64,000 nt of DNA from Pedobacter miscanthi (GTDB lineage Bacteria; Bacteroidota; Bacteroidia; Sphingobacteriales; Sphingobacteriaceae), in the NCBI RefSeq assembly GCF_003315595.1, contig NZ_QNQU01000019.1, positions 74,969 through 138,968 of the forward strand, read 5' to 3'. Shown piece after piece: positions 60,767 through 64,000 of this stretch; position 1 is the first letter of the stretch, and each line of letters opens with the position of its first letter. The translations under genes were made by a program, and so were the position numbers. The notes below the pieces were generated by a model. That model was not told the DNA's origin. It did not search any database and saw only the letters and a list, made by a program, of their open reading frames with translations.

Positions 60767-61705
60767 ATGAGTAGATTTAAATTTTTTAGTGATGAAGAAC
60801 CAGTTCATGTCGAAAATAAAACAGATACACAGTATGATAAGGTAGTTGATATTGAAAAGACTGATCCTATACTCTTAAAATATCGTTGTGAACAAACGGT
60901 TGCTACCAAATTAAATAATGTAATTACCAATCACGCTACCACAAAGCGAGAGTTTCATGTTAAAAACAGAATTGACAATGGGAATCTTATTGTAGAAGTT
61001 TTGCTTTTCGATAATATTATTCAGATAAATCCTTCTAATCTCTCAGAAGCAATGGACTTGTTTTCATCCCTGGATCTGATTAAATGTAATATAACCGTGC
61101 AGGTTGACAGAGAGACAGGGAAAATAAACAAGATATTGAACTACGGTGAGGTGCTAAAAAATTGGGAAAGTTTTAAAGGCAATATAAAAGAACGGTATTC
61201 TTTTTTGAGATCAAGTAATGCCGAAATTGAACTCCAAAAATTTATTTATTTGGCAGAAGCGCAGATTAAGGATGAAAAACTCCTCATTGAGGATATACAT
61301 ACTAAGTTGTTCTTTGATCTTTTTTTTGATAGGTATCTTGTTAAGCTTTCAGACCTATATAAACCTTATACTTTGAATTACCATTCCCAGCTTTTTGAAG
61401 GCATTGCAGTGCCGTTGCATGTTTCATCAGAAATTATTTTTGAAAAACCATCAACTGTTGAGCTTAAGAAACAGGGTAAGATAGAGATAAAAGAGATTGA
61501 TATTAATGCAATCAAAAAACAGTACGACCAAAAATTTCAGCCTATTGTAGGGTATAAATTTTCAGATTACGATTTTCAATATCAGGTTAGGCAAGTTGTT
61601 AATACGGATTTGTCATTAATTGAAGAAACTGATCTTTTTCTTGCTGAAGAAGTTAAAAATAATGTTGAAGTAGTTGTAGACTATAAATTAAGGAGGATAG
61701 AATGA
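60767..61705 (+). CDS. Unknown protein between VgrG and the PAAR-like protein, candidate adaptor
   Basis: A 312-residue soluble protein with no signal, membrane helix or cysteine-rich motif and no domain I recognise. Residues 1-50 are polar (MSRFKFFSDEEPVHVENKTD). Residues 60-130 alternate as a beta-rich stretch (FHVKNRIDNGNLIVEVLLF) and 120-200 are helical (LKNWESFKGNIKERY; ELQKFIYLAEAQIK). It begins eight bases after vgrG and overlaps the next gene by four bases (ATGA), so it is translated with it. Position alone suggests a chaperone or loading adaptor for the PAAR-like protein. Confidence 0.75.
   Translation: MSRFKFFSDEEPVHVENKTDTQYDKVVDIEKTDPILLKYRCEQTVATKLNNVITNHATTKREFHVKNRIDNGNLIVEVLLFDNIIQINPSNLSEAMDLFSSLDLIKCNITVQVDRETGKINKILNYGEVLKNWESFKGNIKERYSFLRSSNAEIELQKFIYLAEAQIKDEKLLIEDIHTKLFFDLFFDRYLVKLSDLYKPYTLNYHSQLFEGIAVPLHVSSEIIFEKPSTVELKKQGKIEIKEIDINAIKKQYDQKFQPIVGYKFSDYDFQYQVRQVVNTDLSLIEETDLFLAEEVKNNVEVVVDYKLRRIE
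61690..61695 (+). promoter_or_regulatory. Unusual strong Shine-Dalgarno-like AGGAGG before the PAAR-like gene
   Basis: The end of the preceding frame contains AGGAGG six bases upstream of the ATG at 61702. Bacteroidota genes rarely use such a site, and it coincides with codons for Leu-Arg-Arg, so it may be chance. Confidence 0.35.
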
Positions 61706-62832
61706 GTTATTCTTATGTACATGAGGGTGCTAATGTTATTTGTACCAATATGACTAATGGAAAACCGCTTCAAATTGGCATCAGTAGGGTTTCCACGGTA
61801 ATCTTAGCAAGTAAAAAAGCCCCTTTGCTAAATATTGATGATAGAAAAATCAGTGATACTTTTTCGTGTAAGGTTGCAAGTAAATTTTGGGGAGGATTAC
61901 AGATTTTAACTGCAGTAATTGCGGTAGCTGCATTGGCTGTTGCAACTGTAGCAACCGGCGGGTTAGCATTGGTAGCAGCAGGGGTAATGCTTGCGGCTGC
62001 GGGAACCAGTATTGTAGCTGGTGTAACCGGTTTATACAAGATAGGGCACGATTGTGATGCAACGCTAAATGGTACGTGGATGTTGCCGCATGGAGGGGTT
62101 AAAATTGATAAAAAACAAGCTTTACTTAGTCAATCATTGATGAACTGCCCAAAAGGTGGGGTTGTTTCTATTATCATCGATCCGGTTATTGCAATGGCTG
62201 CCGCAAAAGAAATCACTAGTAATAATAATGCTGAAATTGCAGCCCATTTAACTTCTCAGGCAATAATTGGTGTAATTACTGCTGCTACAGCTTTTACACC
62301 TATAGGTTTATTGGTGGCAGCTCCTATTGCGGTTTATGGTTATATTGATGGCGAAAATAGTAAGGAAGAAGCAGCAAAAAAAAATCTTCCAATTTGGAGG
62401 TGGAGCGATGTGGGTGATGCAGCGAAAACTGAAGGCCTGATGAATCAACCTTTGGGTGTAAGTGGAGCAATGGTTGAAAGTGGGGTAAAATTAACGATTG
62501 AGAATAAGGCGATTACTCAAGAAATTGCAGAACATAATTTACAGGCAGCCTTGTTGAGAGCAGAAGGGAATGTGGCTGGCGCAGAGGCTGCTGAGTTAAC
62601 GGCTATGCGTTTAACAAGGATGTATCCCAGTACAAGAAATGCATTTATAGGACCTGAGTTCTGGAAAGGTTTCTTTAAAGGACTAGGTGGAGCAGTTGCA
62701 AACTATTTGATAGACAGAGGATCTGACAGTTATGAATTGGCGAAAGCAAAATCTTCATTATTAGCTTCTGATAATGCTAATAATCAAGATATAGATAATA
62801 ATATTAGTGTAATAGCAAATAATCCCAAGTAA
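61702..62832 (+). CDS. PAAR-like (DUF4280-type) protein with transmembrane segments, candidate effector
   Basis: A 376-residue protein. The N-terminal 55 residues (EGANVICTNMTNGKPLQIG, cysteine near 14; VILASKKAPLLNIDD) and 113-160 (HDCDATLNGTWMLPHGGV; SLMNCPKGGVVSIII) fit a PAAR-like DUF4280 sheet that would cap the VgrG spike. The two halves are split by a 50-residue hydrophobic hairpin at about 64-112 (ILTAVIAVAALAVATVATGG). A further hydrophobic helix is at about 184-214. The last 120 residues (LQAALLRAEGNVAGAEAAEL) may be the active part. It overlaps the gene before by four bases and the gene after starts at the next base. The toxin role is inference. Confidence 0.7.
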   Translation: MSYSYVHEGANVICTNMTNGKPLQIGISRVSTVILASKKAPLLNIDDRKISDTFSCKVASKFWGGLQILTAVIAVAALAVATVATGGLALVAAGVMLAAAGTSIVAGVTGLYKIGHDCDATLNGTWMLPHGGVKIDKKQALLSQSLMNCPKGGVVSIIIDPVIAMAAAKEITSNNNAEIAAHLTSQAIIGVITAATAFTPIGLLVAAPIAVYGYIDGENSKEEAAKKNLPIWRWSDVGDAAKTEGLMNQPLGVSGAMVESGVKLTIENKAITQEIAEHNLQAALLRAEGNVAGAEAAELTAMRLTRMYPSTRNAFIGPEFWKGFFKGLGGAVANYLIDRGSDSYELAKAKSSLLASDNANNQDIDNNISVIANNPK

Positions 62833-63420
62833 ATGAATAAGCAAATATCACAAGCAATTGGCTGGGCTTTAGGAGTATTAGTTGTATTCCCTTTAATAAT
62901 TTATGGCGTTAACATTTTGTTCAAATCCAAAGCGAATGAGGCAAAAGAACATATTGATGAATATTTGGAGGAATTTGTACCTATTAGTACCAGTTTCCCT
63001 AAATATAAAGATCTAAAATTGTCATATTCTCAATATTCTACTTCATTAACAAGTCCTGCGGGTAGTACATATAAAATATCTTTTTTTGATAGTATACTGA
63101 ATAAGCATTGCCAGATTATGTTCTTTAATTATCCTGACTTTGAAGCGTCTAAGTTTACCACGGTATTGCATAACAAACAAATAATTATTTCTATCAATAA
63201 AGATGATTTAAAAAATCCTCACTATGGAACAAAAGAAAATCCAATACCTGTTTTTAAGGTAAGGGAAAATCTGCCAGATTCGGTTAGTAAAAACAGAGGC
63301 TATGAAGATGGTTGGAATGTTGATATTACCGATAAGCAGTTTAGATATAATGTAGAGCAGTATTTGACCTATATTATGTCAAAAGAAGAATTTCAGAAAC
63401 GTTTTGGGAAAACTAATTGA
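62833..63420 (+). CDS. Membrane-anchored protein, candidate immunity to the PAAR-like effector, copy 1
   Basis: A 195-residue protein that starts with the base right after the TAA of the PAAR-like gene. One hydrophobic N-terminal helix (residues 7-29, AIGWALGVLVVFPLIIYGVN) is followed by a soluble part of unknown fold (FVPISTSFPKYKDLKLSYSQ; NPHYGTKENPIPVFKVRENL). The helix would keep it at the inner membrane facing the periplasm. A second copy with 60-70 percent visible identity in its last 70 residues follows at 63436. Tandem copies downstream of a toxin are typical of immunity genes. Confidence 0.65.
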   Translation: MNKQISQAIGWALGVLVVFPLIIYGVNILFKSKANEAKEHIDEYLEEFVPISTSFPKYKDLKLSYSQYSTSLTSPAGSTYKISFFDSILNKHCQIMFFNYPDFEASKFTTVLHNKQIIISINKDDLKNPHYGTKENPIPVFKVRENLPDSVSKNRGYEDGWNVDITDKQFRYNVEQYLTYIMSKEEFQKRFGKTN

Positions 63421-63435
63421 TTTAGGTTTAGTGTA

Positions 63436-64000
63436 ATGAACAAACAGATTTCACAGGCCATTGGTTGGGCACTTGGTGTATTAATATTTTCCCACTATTA
63501 ATTTATGGGATAAATTATTTTTCTAAAAATAGATCCAATGATAGCAGATTTGCAATTCATGATTACATTAATAATTCTTCTGAATATAAGATTTTTATCC
63601 CGCATAATACTGAAGTAAAAACATTTAGCTACAGAACATCTTTTTCTGCACCTCAATCCAATTATTATACATTGAGGTTTAGAGATGCTAAGAATGGTAG
63701 ATGGCTTTCTTTTATTTTTTTTAATTATCCTATGGATAAACGACTTGCTTTCGATGCAGTAATGGATGAAAAAGAAGCTCTTTTAACAATTAACAAGGAT
63801 GATTTAAAAAATCCTAACTATGGAACAAAAGAAAATCCAATTCCTGTTTTTAAGGTAAGGGAAAATATTCCAGATTCGGTTAGTAAAAATAGAGGCTATG
63901 AAGATGGTTGGAATGTTGATATTACTGAAAACCAGTTTAAATATAATGTAGAACAATACTTAACCTACATCATGCCAAAAGACGAATTTAAAAAGCGTTT
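63436..64000 (+). pseudogene. Second copy of the immunity candidate, with a one-base frameshift, cut by window end
   Basis: The ATG at 63436 gives MNKQISQAIGWALGVL, the same as copy 1, but the frame stops at 63499-63501 after 21 codons. Reading on in the frame two bases further on from TTC at 63489 restores FPLLIYGINYFSKNRSNDS and runs without a stop to 64000, ending in a C-terminal part that matches copy 1 (NKDDLKNPNYGTKENPIPVF). Adding one T to the run at 63487-63490 (TTTT to TTTTT) would join the frames. It may be a degraded copy, a phase-variable gene or a sequencing error. Confidence 0.75.

Noticed and set aside
61690..61701. AGGAGG as a sign of foreign origin of the PAAR-like gene
   Set aside because: The bases are also codons of the preceding gene, so one match is not enough to claim transfer.
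1..64000. tRNA, rRNA, tmRNA or riboswitch genes
   Set aside because: I scanned the gaps for cloverleaf ends and conserved loops and saw none; a covariance-model search would be needed to exclude weak cases.

Overview
The window looks like chromosomal DNA of a Bacteroidota bacterium, most likely a Sphingobacteriaceae member close to Pedobacter. The reasons are the TAnnTTTG type -7 promoter boxes, near absence of Shine-Dalgarno sequences, a type IX secretion sorting tail and PorT, TonB-dependent receptors with carboxypeptidase-like N-terminal domains, the cluster nadK - DUF6089 - uppS - bamA - ompH - ompH - murI, a futalosine/menaquinone type UbiA and UbiE pair, and a Bacteroidota style (subtype iii) type VI secretion cargo region. 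Genus is inference; no rRNA or tRNA gene was seen.

Layout. 0-4 kb, minus strand: start of a transketolase N-terminal subunit, Bcp peroxiredoxin, an M23 peptidase, a fumarylacetoacetate hydrolase family enzyme and a T9SS cargo protein. 4-6.1 kb: Kup potassium transporter with a 50-residue membrane protein. 6.1-12.6 kb: a RAYT transposase carrying its own palindromes, an amino acid permease, a Bcr/CflA exporter and an outer membrane TonB-type beta-barrel protein. 13.4-20.3 kb: oligoendopeptidase, UbiA, EngB, UbiE-PorT, a short-chain dehydrogenase and YqeY. 20.5-29.4 kb: a cell envelope cluster (hydrolase, CBS protein, NAD kinase, DUF6089, UppS, BamA, two OmpH chaperones, MurI). 29.9-37.7 kb: a TonB receptor - DUF4876 lipoprotein - outer membrane barrel - dihaem peroxidase operon headed by two TAGA-N5-TCTA palindromes that look like metal-regulator sites. 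37.9-49.6 kb: long PurF paralogue, LysE exporter, FucP-type sugar transporter with a palindromic operator, dCMP deaminase, a small toxin-antitoxin pair, GuaA, a binding-protein-like lipoprotein, an RsmB-type methyltransferase and MarC. 49.6-56.7 kb: a porin, two amino acid permeases and a K+-dependent membrane pyrophosphatase.

57.0-64.0 kb is the most interesting part. After a perfect TAACGCC tandem array comes a truncated Hcp (TssD) remnant, then a lipoprotein, a signal-less L,D-transpeptidase-like protein, VgrG, an unknown 312-residue protein, a PAAR-like protein with built-in membrane segments, and two tandem copies of a membrane-anchored protein, the second frameshifted. I read this as a T6SS cargo island with two effector-immunity candidates: a peptidoglycan-acting YkuD-fold effector with an upstream lipoprotein, and a PAAR-like membrane effector with a duplicated downstream immunity gene. 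No structural T6SS genes (sheath, baseplate, ClpV) are in the window.

Intergenic regions are unusually rich in low-complexity and palindromic repeats (GGTCATT/GGTTAACTG tracts, the CCCTTCGACTACGCTCAGGG element, CCTGAA-TTCAGG elements, a 107-bp duplication). These repeats, rather than genes, fill most gaps above 300 bp.
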